Shown: piece by piece, positions 49,607 to 59,799 of the stretch
Layout: each line of letters starts with the position of its first letter
How positions within the stretch are numbered: the first letter of the stretch is position 1
NCBI RefSeq assembly: GCF_003054325.1
Contig: NZ_QBKU01000003.1
Span: 310,001-374,000, forward strand
Length of the DNA stretch: 64,000 nt
Source of the DNA: Sulfitobacter mediterraneus
Lineage (GTDB): Bacteria > Pseudomonadota > Alphaproteobacteria > Rhodobacterales > Rhodobacteraceae
Direction: 5' to 3'
Program-made: the position numbers and the translations under genes
Notes under the pieces: generated by a model
What the model saw: only the letters and a program-made list of their open reading frames with translations
Database searches by the model: none
What the model was told of the DNA's origin: nothing

Positions 49607-52573
49607 TCACGATGCGATCTGCTGGGGCTGTGGGGATTCAACATGGTGTTGCCCAATGTTGAATTCTGATATTTTCTGAGACAAACCATGCGCTTGCCCG
49701 CGAAGGGCGTGGCTGGCGGCGGTGGTTTCTTCAAACATTGCCGCATTTCGCTGTGTCACTGCGTCAAGCTTGGCAACCGAGGCGTTGATCTCTTGCAAAA
49801 CGGCGGCTTGATCAGACGAAGATGTGGAAAGGGTCGCCACAAGATCGGCAACTTCGGCCACCGCAGCGACAATTGATTTGAGGGATGTGCCTGTGCGGCC
49901 CACCAGCTCCACACCATTGTCGACCTGTGATCGGCTGGCCGAGATCAACGTTGTGATTTCCTGAGCGGCATTGGCAGATTGCAACGCCAGTGCGCGCACC
50001 TCAGAGGCGACCACTGCAAACCCGCGACCTGCTTCGCCCGCGCGGGCCGCTTCAACCCCTGCATTCAATGCCAACAGGTTGGTTTGAAAGGCGATATTGT
50101 CAATCACGCTGATGATATTGGTAATCTCGGAGGAAGATTTTGCAATCCCGTGCATGGCGGTCTCGGTGTTGTCCACCACGCTTTCGCTTTGGATCGCCAT
50201 TTGATGGGCATTCTCGACCAGTTTTGCAGCCCGCTTTGTGCTGTCCGCCGCTGTTTTGACGGAGCCCGTGATCTCATCCAGTGCGGCAGCGGTTTCTTCC
50301 AGCGTCGCGGCCTGCGTTTCCGTGCGCTGTGCAAGATCATCGGCCGCACTGGTGATTTCGCTGGTTTCGCTGTCGATATTGCCTGCATTGGCGCCGACAG
50401 TTTCAATCACCGTTGAAAGGGTCGAGATCGCAAGGTTAAAATCATCCCGCAAGGCACTGTATTCTTTGGGAAATGCCTTTTCGATCTGGGTGGTCAGATC
50501 TTTTTGTGACACCCGGTGGAGCGCGTCTCGCAGGGCATCGACAACTTGTTCCTGCGCTTCGGTCATGGCGCGATGCTGCGCCTCATGGGCCTGTTGGGTC
50601 AAATGGGTTTGGGTGATGTCGCGGCCAATGAGAATCATCCCTTTTGACAGCCCGGTATGATCCGACATCGGCGTCAGGCTGCCATCCAGGAACCTCGGTC
50701 CGCCGGAATGTGCAATTTGAAACAGCCCAAACAGCGGCTCTTCAGCTTCGGAGATCTGCTCAAAAGCAGCGGATGATCCGGGGAGGGTGATGATTTGGTC
50801 GGCAGAGGTGCCTTCCAAATCTTTGGAGGCACAGCCCAGCATGCCGGCAAAGGTGTCGTTTGCGCCGACGATGGTCCCGGTTGAAGAGATTTCGACCTGA
50901 GCATTGGCGCGGTCCAGCGATCCCATGATCACGGCATTGCGCAGATCGTCGGTTTGATCTTTCCACTCCACTACATGACCAATCGGTTGGCCGTCTTCAT
51001 CCTGGACTGCCGCGATGGCCAGACCCAAGATCAGTCGGCCGGCGCGAAAGTAACGCTGGATCGGGTCATTGCCGGAATGTTGCGCCATTTGAGACTGCAA
51101 ATCACCAAGCGGATGCAATTGATGAAAATCCGCGCCAGTGACAACAGTTTCATCAAAGGCGGCGCGCGCCTGTCGCAGATCATCTGCCGCGGCAGTGAAC
51201 AAACTGTCCAATGCCTGATTGGTCCAGACCACCCGGCCATCAGTGCCGATCAACATCATCGCCGATGAGGAGGCGGCGAATGCCGCACCTTTATATGCGG
51301 CTTCTTCTTGCAGGCGGCTGGCCGTGATGAGAGATTTTCGGAACCCTTCCAATGCATTGGCAATGCCGCCAATTTCATCTTTGCGGCTGATGTGAGGCAC
51401 TTCGAGGTCATAATGCGCTGCGGCGACCTCTCGCATGGCGCGGCCCACACCGCGAAGCGGGGTTGAGATTGAACGCGCAAAAACTGCAGCAAGAAGCAGC
51501 CCGACGAGAATAATCAGCGACCCGATCACGGCAAAAATGTTGCGCAATCGGACAGTTGGGGCAAGGATTTCATCCATGGATTGGGTCACTGCCAAGGTCC
51601 AGTTGGTACCCAAAAAGGGCAGGGGTACCCTGTGAATGGCCGCAGGCACACCGTTTAGACCGATGTCCATTGCTGCGTGGCCACCTGATGGCACCGATCC
51701 GGCGGCGGACGCGGAAGAGACATGCGTCGTGAGGATATCATTCTCTTCCGTTTGGCTGGAATCGCTGCGCAGCACGCTGTCCTCACCGACGATAAACGCA
51801 TCTCCGGACTGGCCCAACCCAACGACACCGCTTGTCACTTGATTAATCCGGTCCACCGGCATTTGAAAAGCCAATACCCCCAACCGCTTGCCATCATTGT
51901 CAAAAACCGGACGGGCGAGAAAGGCAGCGGGCGCGCCGGCGCTAGGGCCATAGGGGGTGAAATCGACAAACGCGGGCGCAGTGTTTGGGGGCAACTTTGC
52001 CGCCGCGCGGTAGGCTTGGCCCAGACCGCTGTCTTTCCACTTTCCGCTGAGCAGGTTGCTGGCAAAATCGCTTTCCTTGAACACCGAATAGACCAAGGCC
52101 CCATTGGTATCGAACAGGAAGATATCGTAGTAGCCCAGCTTTTGTTGAAGTGCGTGAAAGAAGGGATGATAGCGCAAATGCGCCTGGTCATAGGTGGTGT
52201 TCTGCCCGCCATCATAAAGCAGATCCTTGTTGCCCTCGGGGTGCGGGTTGGCCTGAACATAGGCTTTGGTTAAGGCCTGCTCGGGGTTGTCCAACGCTGT
52301 GTAACCTCCTGAAAAATCGGTCAAAGCGGCCTGTACATACGGGTTGTCCGCCTCAAGCGTGATATGGGTGGCGATAGCGTTCAAATAGCCGGTGACGGAC
52401 CGCTGCATGCCTTGGGCAACCGCATGCAGCGCATGTTCGGCCTGCTTCATGGCGGCGGTTCGTGTCATTTGAAAGGACACCGTGCCCATCCCCAAGACCG
52501 CCAGAACAATCATCAGCGCAGTCATCATTGGCAGTTTCAGCCGGATCGGCATGTTCTTAAATTGAGAATACAA
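49607..52573 (-). CDS. Methyl-accepting chemotaxis protein with Cache, HAMP and PAS domains
   Basis: 988 aa from a TTG at 52573, chosen because TGAGGGG lies six bases upstream; ATG at 52552 is the alternative. Order: first membrane helix (about residues 14-36), a large periplasmic Cache-type sensor (about 40-330, with [18 protein letters not shown]), second helix ([18 protein letters not shown] region, about 335-355), HAMP, two PAS-like domains ([20 protein letters not shown] and [17 protein letters not shown]), and the MCP signalling coiled coil with its tip near [19 protein letters not shown]. It should signal to CheA/CheW encoded elsewhere. The ligand is unknown. Confidence 0.92.
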   Translation of the reverse strand: MYSQFKNMPIRLKLPMMTALMIVLAVLGMGTVSFQMTRTAAMKQAEHALHAVAQGMQRSVTGYLNAIATHITLEADNPYVQAALTDFSGGYTALDNPEQALTKAYVQANPHPEGNKDLLYDGGQNTTYDQAHLRYHPFFHALQQKLGYYDIFLFDTNGALVYSVFKESDFASNLLSGKWKDSGLGQAYRAAAKLPPNTAPAFVDFTPYGPSAGAPAAFLARPVFDNDGKRLGVLAFQMPVDRINQVTSGVVGLGQSGDAFIVGEDSVLRSDSSQTEENDILTTHVSSASAAGSVPSGGHAAMDIGLNGVPAAIHRVPLPFLGTNWTLAVTQSMDEILAPTVRLRNIFAVIGSLIILVGLLLAAVFARSISTPLRGVGRAMREVAAAHYDLEVPHISRKDEIGGIANALEGFRKSLITASRLQEEAAYKGAAFAASSSAMMLIGTDGRVVWTNQALDSLFTAAADDLRQARAAFDETVVTGADFHQLHPLGDLQSQMAQHSGNDPIQRYFRAGRLILGLAIAAVQDEDGQPIGHVVEWKDQTDDLRNAVIMGSLDRANAQVEISSTGTIVGANDTFAGMLGCASKDLEGTSADQIITLPGSSAAFEQISEAEEPLFGLFQIAHSGGPRFLDGSLTPMSDHTGLSKGMILIGRDITQTHLTQQAHEAQHRAMTEAQEQVVDALRDALHRVSQKDLTTQIEKAFPKEYSALRDDFNLAISTLSTVIETVGANAGNIDSETSEITSAADDLAQRTETQAATLEETAAALDEITGSVKTAADSTKRAAKLVENAHQMAIQSESVVDNTETAMHGIAKSSSEITNIISVIDNIAFQTNLLALNAGVEAARAGEAGRGFAVVASEVRALALQSANAAQEITTLISASRSQVDNGVELVGRTGTSLKSIVAAVAEVADLVATLSTSSSDQAAVLQEINASVAKLDAVTQRNAAMFEETTAASHALRGQAHGLSQKISEFNIGQHHVESPQPQQIAS

Positions 52574-52642
52574 ATCAGGCCCCTCAGTGCAATATTGGGC
52601 CGGAGTATCCGAGCGTTTTCTGAAGTTTCCCTTAAGCCCAGC

Positions 52643-52673
52643 CAATAAAAAACGGCCCGACAAGCGGACCGTT
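52643..52673 (-). terminator. Intrinsic terminator after ssb
   Basis: On the minus strand AACGGTCCG and CGGGCCGTT (52673 down to 52651, 9 bp with one G-U) are followed by TTTTTATT. It ends ssb transcription 24 bases after its stop and shows that the chemoreceptor gene downstream is separate. Confidence 0.85.
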
Positions 52674-52696
52674 CCAAGGACTTAGAATTTTGAGGA

Positions 52697-53224
52697 TCAG
52701 AACGGGATTTCGTCGTCCAGATCGCGCGAACCTCCGCCACCGCCGCCGGATGGGCCGCTGTCATAACCGCCCCCGCCGCCGCCATTGCCGCTGTCGTATC
52801 CGCCGCCGCCGTAATCGCCGCCACCGGATCCGCCGCCACCATAACCGCCGCCACCACCACCGGAGCCGGCGTCGCGGCCATCCAGCATGGTCAAAGTGCC
52901 GCCAAACCCTTGCAGGACAACTTCGGTGCTGTAGCGGTCATTGCCGGATTGATCCTGCCATTTGCGCGTCTGCAACTGGCCTTCGATGTAAACTTTTGAC
53001 CCCTTGCGCAGATATTGCTCGGCGATGCGCACCAGTCCTTCTTGAAAAATCGCCACCGAATGCCATTCGGTTTTCTCTTTGCGTTCGCCGGTGTTGCGGT
53101 CTTTCCATGTTTCAGAGGTGGCGATGCGCAGATTGCAAACCTTGCCGCCATTCTGAAACGACCGCACCTCGGGGTCGCGCCCCAGATTGCCGATAAGGAT
53201 CACTTTGTTAACTGAACCGGCCAT
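52697..53224 (-). CDS. ssb: Single-stranded DNA-binding protein
   Basis: 175 aa. The OB-fold (residues 1-115) has the conserved [37 protein letters not shown] and [15 protein letters not shown]. The linker is almost pure glycine with Tyr, Asp and Ser (about 118-167), and the C-terminus is the acidic DLDDEIPF tail that recruits partner proteins. Single transcription unit with its own terminator; upstream is a 204-base gap shared with the divergent transglycosylase gene, where a GGTTAACAAACC motif is visible (53317-53328). Confidence 0.96.
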   Translation of the reverse strand: MAGSVNKVILIGNLGRDPEVRSFQNGGKVCNLRIATSETWKDRNTGERKEKTEWHSVAIFQEGLVRIAEQYLRKGSKVYIEGQLQTRKWQDQSGNDRYSTEVVLQGFGGTLTMLDGRDAGSGGGGGGYGGGGSGGGDYGGGGYDSGNGGGGGGYDSGPSGGGGGGSRDLDDEIPF

Positions 53225-53428
53225 ATTGCCCCCTGATGTGTTAGTTCATTCCCGTGCTGCGAATCCGCGCCGCCCCGGTTTAAGCCGTTATATCGGGGAG
53301 AGCTTGGCTGAACCATGGTTAACAAACCGTTTCATGGCAATTCTCTGCCACAACGGGGAATCTTGGACTGGCACGGAAGGCAGGTTTTGATATAGTCCGC
53401 CCAATCAGTCTTGGGGGCGTCGGGCAGG

Positions 53429-54028
53429 ATGCACAATTCAAAAAAATCACTCAGCTGGGCCGTGGCCATTGCAATGGCTTTGGCCGGAGCACCGGCGAGC
53501 GCTGATATTTTCTCTAGCAAAAGCCGCAGCGGGCTGTTCAAGTCCCAGAAAAAGATCCTCGATAACCGGGCGGCCAAGCAGTATTCATCCTCGGTCCGGC
53601 TCAAGCCGCCAACCGTTGTCACCCCGACAAAATGGGGCACCACGCCGAAATACAAAGGCAAATACAAGGGCGCTTATTTGCAGATGGCAAAGGACGCCGC
53701 CGCCCGTCATGGCGTGCCGGTTGATCTGTTCTTGCGCCTGATCCAGCAGGAAAGCGGCTGGAACGCCAATGCCAAATCCCACAAGGGCGCGATGGGTCTG
53801 GCGCAGTTGATGCCGGGCACGGCGCGGACATTGCGGGTTGATCCGGCAGATCCCGCGCAAAACCTCGAAGGGGGCGCGCGGTACCTCAAGCAACAGTTCC
53901 GCACCTTTGGCACATGGCGATTGGCACTGGCGGCATATAACGCAGGTCCGGGCGCCGTAAAAAAATACGGCGGCGTGCCACCTTACAAGGAAACGCGCAA
54001 CTACGTCCGGATTATTTCCGGCAGCTGA
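53429..54028 (+). CDS. Lytic transglycosylase (Slt domain)
   Basis: 199 aa. The ATG at 53429 (GGCAGG upstream) gives a signal peptide ([25 protein letters not shown], cut near residue 25). After a basic spacer (about 30-75) comes the SLT domain: [17 protein letters not shown] with the catalytic Glu, [14 protein letters not shown], and [11 protein letters not shown] with [12 protein letters not shown]. It cleaves peptidoglycan glycan strands to 1,6-anhydromuramic products in the periplasm. Stands alone. Confidence 0.92.
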   Translation: MHNSKKSLSWAVAIAMALAGAPASADIFSSKSRSGLFKSQKKILDNRAAKQYSSSVRLKPPTVVTPTKWGTTPKYKGKYKGAYLQMAKDAAARHGVPVDLFLRLIQQESGWNANAKSHKGAMGLAQLMPGTARTLRVDPADPAQNLEGGARYLKQQFRTFGTWRLALAAYNAGPGAVKKYGGVPPYKETRNYVRIISGS

Positions 54029-54198
54029 TCTTTTTCAGATAATCATGTAAATCAATAGCTTGCCGCGCTGTCCGGCATGTTTTTGCGCATGGGCTAAACA
54101 TCTGCGGGAACCAATTCACCGCTCCACCTGTTCTTTTCTCAGAGCGCCGCAGCCGGAATTCTCCGGACCTTGGCGCCATAAAGAGTAAGGAGCATATC

Positions 54199-54723
54199 AT
54201 GTTCACCACGATCAAAAGTTTCACATTTGCAGCAAGCGTTAGCTTGCTGGCCCTCACATCTGCAACTGCGGCCGAGCTGCCAAAGGTATCGGAAATCAGC
54301 GTTGACGCATCCTATGATGCGGCCCAAGACAGCAACGCAGCGGCGCTTTATCCTGAGCTGCAGACTGACATCAATAAGGCCGTAGCCGAGATGGTCCCAA
54401 CCAGCGATGACGCGGCAGACCCGATCATCCGGATCGACATCCGCAAAATTGCCCTGGACGGGGATACTTACCTGCCGGACAGCGCGGAGTTTAACCAGAT
54501 CGAAGGCGTGGTTGCCATTGAAGGCCGCGATGGCTCTGTCAGTGATGTGACATTTCCGGTGAACATCGTCGCCGCCACAGCGGACACCGCCGCACCCGAG
54601 GGCTATTTTCTGGTCCCACCATCGACCGAGGATTTTTACACAGCGATGGTATACGGCTTTGCCAAAACAGTGGCAGAAGAGCTGGCACGCGTGAACACAT
54701 CAGGCGACGCCATCAGCCGCTAA
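54199..54723 (+). CDS. Periplasmic protein of unknown function
   Basis: 174 aa with a clear signal peptide (MFTTIKSFTFAASVSLLALTSATAA, cleavage near residue 25). The start has AAGGAG 6-11 bases upstream. The mature protein is acidic, with a repeated pattern of beta strands (IIRIDIRKIALDG, GVVAIEGRDGSVSDVTFPVNIV) and a helical end. No known domain is recognised. A strong bidirectional terminator follows, so it is a single-gene unit. Confidence 0.78.
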   Translation: MFTTIKSFTFAASVSLLALTSATAAELPKVSEISVDASYDAAQDSNAAALYPELQTDINKAVAEMVPTSDDAADPIIRIDIRKIALDGDTYLPDSAEFNQIEGVVAIEGRDGSVSDVTFPVNIVAATADTAAPEGYFLVPPSTEDFYTAMVYGFAKTVAEELARVNTSGDAISR

Positions 54724-54740
54724 CACCTTGACCCAGAGAA

Positions 54741-54778
54741 AAAGCGCGGATGGTGGCCCATCCGCGCTTTGTTTTATT
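54741..54778. terminator. Bidirectional terminator
   Basis: A perfect 13-bp stem, AAAGCGCGGATGG (54741-54753) and CCATCCGCGCTTT (54758-54770), with a 4-base loop and GTTTTATT after it. It serves the periplasmic protein gene and, on the other strand, overlaps the end of the ABC ATPase gene (stop at 54774). Confidence 0.92.
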
Positions 54779-56864
54779 CTGCCGCGACACCCACTTCGAT
54801 CACTGGCTCCATCTCCGAGAATTTCTTATCGCTCAGATGGCATTTGACCTGATGCCCGTCAGCCATCTGCCGAATAGGCGGCACTTCGCGTTCACACAGC
54901 CCGTCCGGCACCTCTGACTTCCAGCGGCACCGCGTCTGGAACGGACACCCTGATGGCGGGTTCATCGCAGATGGAATGTCACCCTCAAGCACGATGTGCT
55001 TTTTCTTCACAGAGGTATCGGCAATCGGCACCGCCGACAGCAAGGCCTCTGTATAGGGGTGATAGGGCGGCGAGAACACCTGATCGGTACTGCCCAGCTC
55101 AACCACATGGCCCAGATACATCACCATGACCCGGTCGCTGAGGTAGCGCACAATCGACAAATCATGGCTGATGAACAGCAACGTGGTTTTCTGCTCACGC
55201 TGGATCTCCATCAACAGGTCCGTCACCGCAGCCTGCACCGACACATCAAGCGCCGAAACCGGTTCATCCGCCACAACGATCCGCGCATCCCCGGCAAAGG
55301 CACGGGCAATGCCCACACGTTGCTTTTGGCCACCTGACAATTGCCGCGGCATCCGGTCTGCAAATTCGCGGGGCAGTTTCACCAGATCCAGTAGCTCCAA
55401 CATCCGCTGGCGCCGCTCGGCTTCGTTCTTGCCGACTTTGAAAATTTCCAACGCGCGGATGATCTGCCGCCCCACGGTCATCGACGGGTTCAGCGTGTCA
55501 AACGGGTTCTGGAACACCATCTGCACATCGGCCACATTTTTGGTCGTGCGGTCCTCAATGGGTACATCGCCAATGTTTTCGCCATCCAACAGGATCTCAC
55601 CCTCGGTGGCGGTCTCAAGCCCCATCAAAACCTTGGCAAAGGTGGATTTGCCGCAACCGGATTCGCCCACAATCGCCAGCGTTTCAGATTCGCGCGCCTC
55701 AAACGTCAGCTCTTCGTTGGCCTTCACCACCTTTGTGTCGCCGCCGCCAAACATCGCATTGGCTGCCACTTGGTAATATTTCTTGAGCTTGTCCATCTTC
55801 AGAACAACCTTGCCAACATCGCCCTTGGTTTTGACATCGGCCAATTCCAAAGGTGCTTTCCAATCAATTTCCTCGAACTTCAAACAACGCGTGGAATGGC
55901 GGTCATTGCCCGCGACATTCTGCATCGCGATATAACCCTGATCACAGCGCCCAGCCTCGAAATAGTCGCAGCGCGGGCCAAAGTTACAGCCATCGGGACG
56001 TTCATGGGGCAGGGGGAAGTTGCCAGGAATGGCCACCAAAGGCCGCGCGTTCTTGTCCGCGCCGGGCAGCGGGATCGACCGGAACAGCGCCTGCGTATAG
56101 GGGTGCTGCATCTCGTCGAATACATCCTCGATGGACCCGCGTTCCACCGCTTCGCCGGAATACATCACGCAGATCCGGTCACAGGTTTCAAGCACCAGAC
56201 CCAGATTGTGGCTGATAAACAGCATCGAGGTGCCGTATTTCGTGCCCAGCTCTTTAACCAGCTCCACCACCGCTGCCTCAACCGTCACATCAAGCGCGGT
56301 TGTCGGCTCATCCAGGATCAACAAGGACGGCTCCGACATCAGTGCCATCGCGATCACGATCCGCTGCTGCTGGCCACCCGACAACTGGTGGGGATAGGCG
56401 TTCAGAATGCGCTTTGGGTCGGGCAGCTTTACATCTGTAACCACCTGCAAGGCGCGGTCATAGGCATCTTTTTCGTTCATGCCCGCATGGATCATCGGCA
56501 CTTCCATCAACTGCTTGCCGATCTTCATCGCTGGATTGAGGCTCGCCATCGGTTCTTGATAGATCATCGCAATCTCAGAGCCGCGAATGTCGCGCAGCTC
56601 GTCATCGCTCATCTCGCCCAGATCGCGACCCTTGAACTTGATCGAACCGCCAACAATGCGTCCGTTCTTGCCCAGATCCTGCATCACGCCCAGCGCCACA
56701 GTGGATTTACCGCAACCAGATTCGCCCACAAGGCCCAGCGCCTCACCGGGCTGCACCGTCGCGGAAAAGTCCATCACCGCAGGAATTTCCCGCAGCCGTG
56801 TGAAAAACGAAATCGAAAGCTTGTCGATCTCCAGAATTGGACCGTCATATGCATCTTTTACCAT
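54774..56864 (-). CDS. Peptide-type ABC transporter, fused dual ATPase (DppD-DppF)
   Basis: 696 aa with two complete ATPase modules in one chain. The start at 56864 has AAGGAG upstream. Module 1: Walker A GESGCGKS (about residue 57), signature LSGGQQQR, Walker B LLILDEPTTALD. Module 2: GESGCGKS, LSGGQKQR and IVVADEPVSALD. Each is followed by an oligopeptide-type C-terminal region, with GCNFGPRCDYF and GCPFQTRCRWKS cysteine motifs. It powers the two permeases encoded upstream. Last gene of the transcript permease B, permease C, ATPase. Confidence 0.94.
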   Translation of the reverse strand: MVKDAYDGPILEIDKLSISFFTRLREIPAVMDFSATVQPGEALGLVGESGCGKSTVALGVMQDLGKNGRIVGGSIKFKGRDLGEMSDDELRDIRGSEIAMIYQEPMASLNPAMKIGKQLMEVPMIHAGMNEKDAYDRALQVVTDVKLPDPKRILNAYPHQLSGGQQQRIVIAMALMSEPSLLILDEPTTALDVTVEAAVVELVKELGTKYGTSMLFISHNLGLVLETCDRICVMYSGEAVERGSIEDVFDEMQHPYTQALFRSIPLPGADKNARPLVAIPGNFPLPHERPDGCNFGPRCDYFEAGRCDQGYIAMQNVAGNDRHSTRCLKFEEIDWKAPLELADVKTKGDVGKVVLKMDKLKKYYQVAANAMFGGGDTKVVKANEELTFEARESETLAIVGESGCGKSTFAKVLMGLETATEGEILLDGENIGDVPIEDRTTKNVADVQMVFQNPFDTLNPSMTVGRQIIRALEIFKVGKNEAERRQRMLELLDLVKLPREFADRMPRQLSGGQKQRVGIARAFAGDARIVVADEPVSALDVSVQAAVTDLLMEIQREQKTTLLFISHDLSIVRYLSDRVMVMYLGHVVELGSTDQVFSPPYHPYTEALLSAVPIADTSVKKKHIVLEGDIPSAMNPPSGCPFQTRCRWKSEVPDGLCEREVPPIRQMADGHQVKCHLSDKKFSEMEPVIEVGVAAE

Positions 56865-56910
56865 TCTACTCTCCTTCGGGAGGGGCCAAATCAGCGGGGA
56901 ATATCCCCTG

Positions 56911-56960
56911 TGCCTTTTTGGCCTTAAATATTCCGGGGGTCCGGGGGCTGGCCCCCGGTC
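56911..56960 (-). repeat. Interspersed palindromic repeat, copy C
   Basis: On the minus strand: GGGGGCCAGCCCCCGG, ACCCCCGGAATATTTAAG, then GCCAAAAAGG (56922 down to 56913). Best match to copy A. Unlike A and B it lies inside an operon, in the 108-base gap between permease C and the ATPase gene, so it may shape their relative expression. Confidence 0.75.
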
Positions 56961-56972
56961 CAACTCTTTCAA

Positions 56973-58439
56973 TCAGTCACGCAGGCTTTCTTCACGCAGA
57001 CCGTCCGCCAACAGGTTCAGACCCAAAACAAGGCTGAGCAGTGACAGCGCGGGCGCAATGGCCGCATGCGGATACAGCGACAACAAGCGCCGACCTGCGT
57101 TGATCGTGCTGCCCCAATCCGGGCTCTCCGATTCCAGACCCAGACCAAAGAAGCCCAAGGTGCCCAGCAGGATGGTGGTATAGCCAATCCGCAGACAGAA
57201 ATCGACGATCAGCGGCCCACGTGCATTGGGCAGGATCTCCCACAGCATGATATACCATGGACCCTCACCGCGGGTTTGCGCCGCCGCCACATAGTCACGG
57301 GTTTTGATATCCAGCGCGAGACCGCGCACGATACGAAACACTGTGGGCGAGTTCACAAACACCACCGATACAAACACCACAAGAATGCCTGATCCGATAT
57401 CAAACAGATCCAATGCCGCCGGAATGCCGGGGATCGAATAGGTTGGCGTCTCCACAATCGTGCCATCGCTGGACACCATCGACAGATAGAGCCACGCCCC
57501 GACCCCAAGCACCACAATCAGCAGCGGCGTGCGGAAGCTGGGCTGTGTGTAGAACCGCGAGTTCAGCAAGATCGCCAGAAACACCAGCGGGAAGATGAAC
57601 AGGAACAGCGCCATGTAGTTCGGAATACCGGTCAGCACGATCTCGGGGGTCACCAGCAGGTAGAACAGCAAGATCACCGGGAAGGCGAGGATCAGGTTGG
57701 CCAGAAAGCTCAGGATCGTGTCCAGACGGCCACCATAGTAACCCGCTGGCAGGCCCAGCGTGATCCCGACCATAAAGGCAAAGAGCGTCGCGAAGGGCGC
57801 AATTTTCACAACCACCCATGAGCCTTTGATCAGGCGGCTAAAGACGTCCCGTGCAAGGTTGTCACCGCCCAGCAAGAACCACTGGTAATCGCCCTCTTCG
57901 GCGCCGCGCAGCGGCGTTCCGGGCAATTTGTTCTTCATACCGGACACCTGGCTAAGGCTGTCATGTGTTACCAACAGGTCAAACACACCGCCAAAGACGC
58001 CGGTGAAGACCCAGAACATCACAATCGCAAAGCCGATCATGCCGACGGTGCTGTCAAACAATTTGCCGTAAAGACCAAGTTTACGTTTGAAGGTGATCGA
58101 CAACACAAAGGTCACGATCAGGGCGGTCCAGACCGGCAAAAACTGCCGTGCCATGCCGCCCAGAATGCCCGCGCCGGTGCCCATCACCACGCCAAGCACC
58201 AGATAGATCAACGTGATCCCGACCAGCGCGTAGAACAGGTAGTTCACGATCATATTGATAAAACCGCTGGCGCCCTGATTGCTGGCCATTGTGCCATCGC
58301 CGGCCACCGCACGGGCGTCGGTTTGCGGCACAAAGGATATGAGGATTTGCGCCACGATCCCCAGTGCAAGCAGCACCAGCACCGCGGTAAAGATAATGTT
58401 CAGCCCACTCAGAGAGCCTGTCCATGTCAAAGGTTCCAT
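56973..58439 (-). CDS. Peptide-type ABC transporter permease, DppC-like, extended
   Basis: 488 aa, much longer than ordinary DppC (about 300). The N-terminal 150 residues add several helices (IIFTAVLVLLALGIVAQILI, YLFYALVGITLIYLVLGVVM, LIVTFVLSITF) before the normal permease core. The core holds LLGGDNLARDVFSRLIKGSW, FAFMVGITLGLPAGYYGG and the EAA-like loop DYVAAAQTRGEGPWYIMLWEILPNA. Another insertion (PLLIVVLGVGAWLYLSMVSS) separates two of the core helices. It partners the permease encoded 12 bases upstream. Confidence 0.92.
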   Translation of the reverse strand: MEPLTWTGSLSGLNIIFTAVLVLLALGIVAQILISFVPQTDARAVAGDGTMASNQGASGFINMIVNYLFYALVGITLIYLVLGVVMGTGAGILGGMARQFLPVWTALIVTFVLSITFKRKLGLYGKLFDSTVGMIGFAIVMFWVFTGVFGGVFDLLVTHDSLSQVSGMKNKLPGTPLRGAEEGDYQWFLLGGDNLARDVFSRLIKGSWVVVKIAPFATLFAFMVGITLGLPAGYYGGRLDTILSFLANLILAFPVILLFYLLVTPEIVLTGIPNYMALFLFIFPLVFLAILLNSRFYTQPSFRTPLLIVVLGVGAWLYLSMVSSDGTIVETPTYSIPGIPAALDLFDIGSGILVVFVSVVFVNSPTVFRIVRGLALDIKTRDYVAAAQTRGEGPWYIMLWEILPNARGPLIVDFCLRIGYTTILLGTLGFFGLGLESESPDWGSTINAGRRLLSLYPHAAIAPALSLLSLVLGLNLLADGLREESLRD

Positions 58440-58451
58440 GTCCTTGCTCCC

Positions 58452-59537
58452 TTAAGAAATGCGAATGCGTGGGTTGAGGTAGACATAGCCGATATCGGAA
58501 ATCAGCTGGGTCACCAGAACCACCACAACAGAAACAACAGAGACCGCCAGAAGCAATTCAATGTCGTTGTTCGACGCCGCCTGCACCAAAAGCCAGCCAA
58601 AACCCTTGTAGTTGAACAGGGTCTCAACGATGACCACACCGTTCAGCAGCCACGGGATCTGCAACATGATCACCGTAAAGGGGGCAATCAGAGCGTTGCG
58701 CAGCGCGTGTTTGAGAACGATATCGGAAAACTTGACGCCCTTAAGGCGGGCGGTGCGGATGTACTGCGCGGTCATCACCTCGGTCATCGAAGCCCGCGTC
58801 ATCCGCGCAATGTAGCCCATCCCATAAAGGGAAATGGTCAGCACCGGCAGGAAGAAGTTCCAGAAATTGGCATCATCCATCGCCGAAGTGGCGGACCCAA
58901 AGAACAATGTCTTGCTGTCGATCCAGCCCCATTCGGCCAATATCGGCGACAGGCCAAACTTCGACGAGGCCAGCACCGCGATAAAGATAACGCCCGATAC
59001 ATATTCAGGTGTCGCTGTTGTCGCGATGGAGAAAGTGGAAAGCGACCGGTCCAGTTTGGATCCTTCGCGCATCCCCGCAAGAACCCCGACAATCAGCGCC
59101 GATGGCACCATCAACATCAACACCCAGAACATCAATTTGCCGGTCAGCGCCAGCCGTGTCAGCAGGGTTGACCCCACCTCATCTTTGAAAACCGTGGAAA
59201 AGCCCCAGTCCCCTTGCAGAATACCGCAGCGGGTGGGCCGCTCGTCTTCCGGTGTGCCTTCGGAGAAGCAACGCCCGAAGGTTTTGCCATCATCCTTTTC
59301 AGTCACCCAGCCGGGCATCACGCCCAGCCATTGACCAAATTTGACCGGCATTGGCTGCAAATAGCCGCGATCACCCAGATAAGACGACACAGCTTCGTCC
59401 GACATCCGGAAGTTGCCTTGCGTCTTGGCCAGTTTTTCGAGGTTTGGATAAAGATTGGTAAGCCAGAACACGATGAACGTCAGGCAAAGCGCCGTCAGTA
59501 TCATCACGCCCAGGCGGCGCAGAATAAATAGTCCCAT
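58452..59537 (-). CDS. Peptide-type ABC transporter permease, DppB-like
   Basis: 361 aa from the ATG at 59537 (AGGGGC upstream). First helix MGLFILRRLGVMILTALCLTF is the DppB signature; the core permease domain has LLTRLALTGKLMFWVLMLM, the EAA loop EVMTAQYIRTARLKGVKFSDIVLKHALRNALI (outline, near residues 245-276) and the final YLNPRIRIS. The periplasmic region after helix 1 carries two cysteines (GRCFSEG, TRCGIL). First gene of the transporter transcript. A substrate-binding protein gene, normally upstream, is missing: the next gene is an AraC regulator. Confidence 0.93.
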   Translation of the reverse strand: MGLFILRRLGVMILTALCLTFIVFWLTNLYPNLEKLAKTQGNFRMSDEAVSSYLGDRGYLQPMPVKFGQWLGVMPGWVTEKDDGKTFGRCFSEGTPEDERPTRCGILQGDWGFSTVFKDEVGSTLLTRLALTGKLMFWVLMLMVPSALIVGVLAGMREGSKLDRSLSTFSIATTATPEYVSGVIFIAVLASSKFGLSPILAEWGWIDSKTLFFGSATSAMDDANFWNFFLPVLTISLYGMGYIARMTRASMTEVMTAQYIRTARLKGVKFSDIVLKHALRNALIAPFTVIMLQIPWLLNGVVIVETLFNYKGFGWLLVQAASNNDIELLLAVSVVSVVVVLVTQLISDIGYVYLNPRIRIS

Positions 59538-59799
59538 GTCGTGCCCCTGTTGGTGGCGCAGCGGGTTTGTCCCGCTGGAATTGATTGGCCTTTGGCCATT
59601 TTGAACAGCGGCAATGCAAACGCATTCCCACTTCCACAAGGCGCCGAACGCGCCTTGTAGCACTCCCATTGAGCCCATGAGGCACCATCGACCGCGTCAG
59701 GTCAATGTCGTCTTCCGTCATTAATCTGGAATTTTGCGACATCACATCATTCTGAAAACGACATTTTCGATTTTTGGAAAAGGGCAATTTGCAGCTGGT

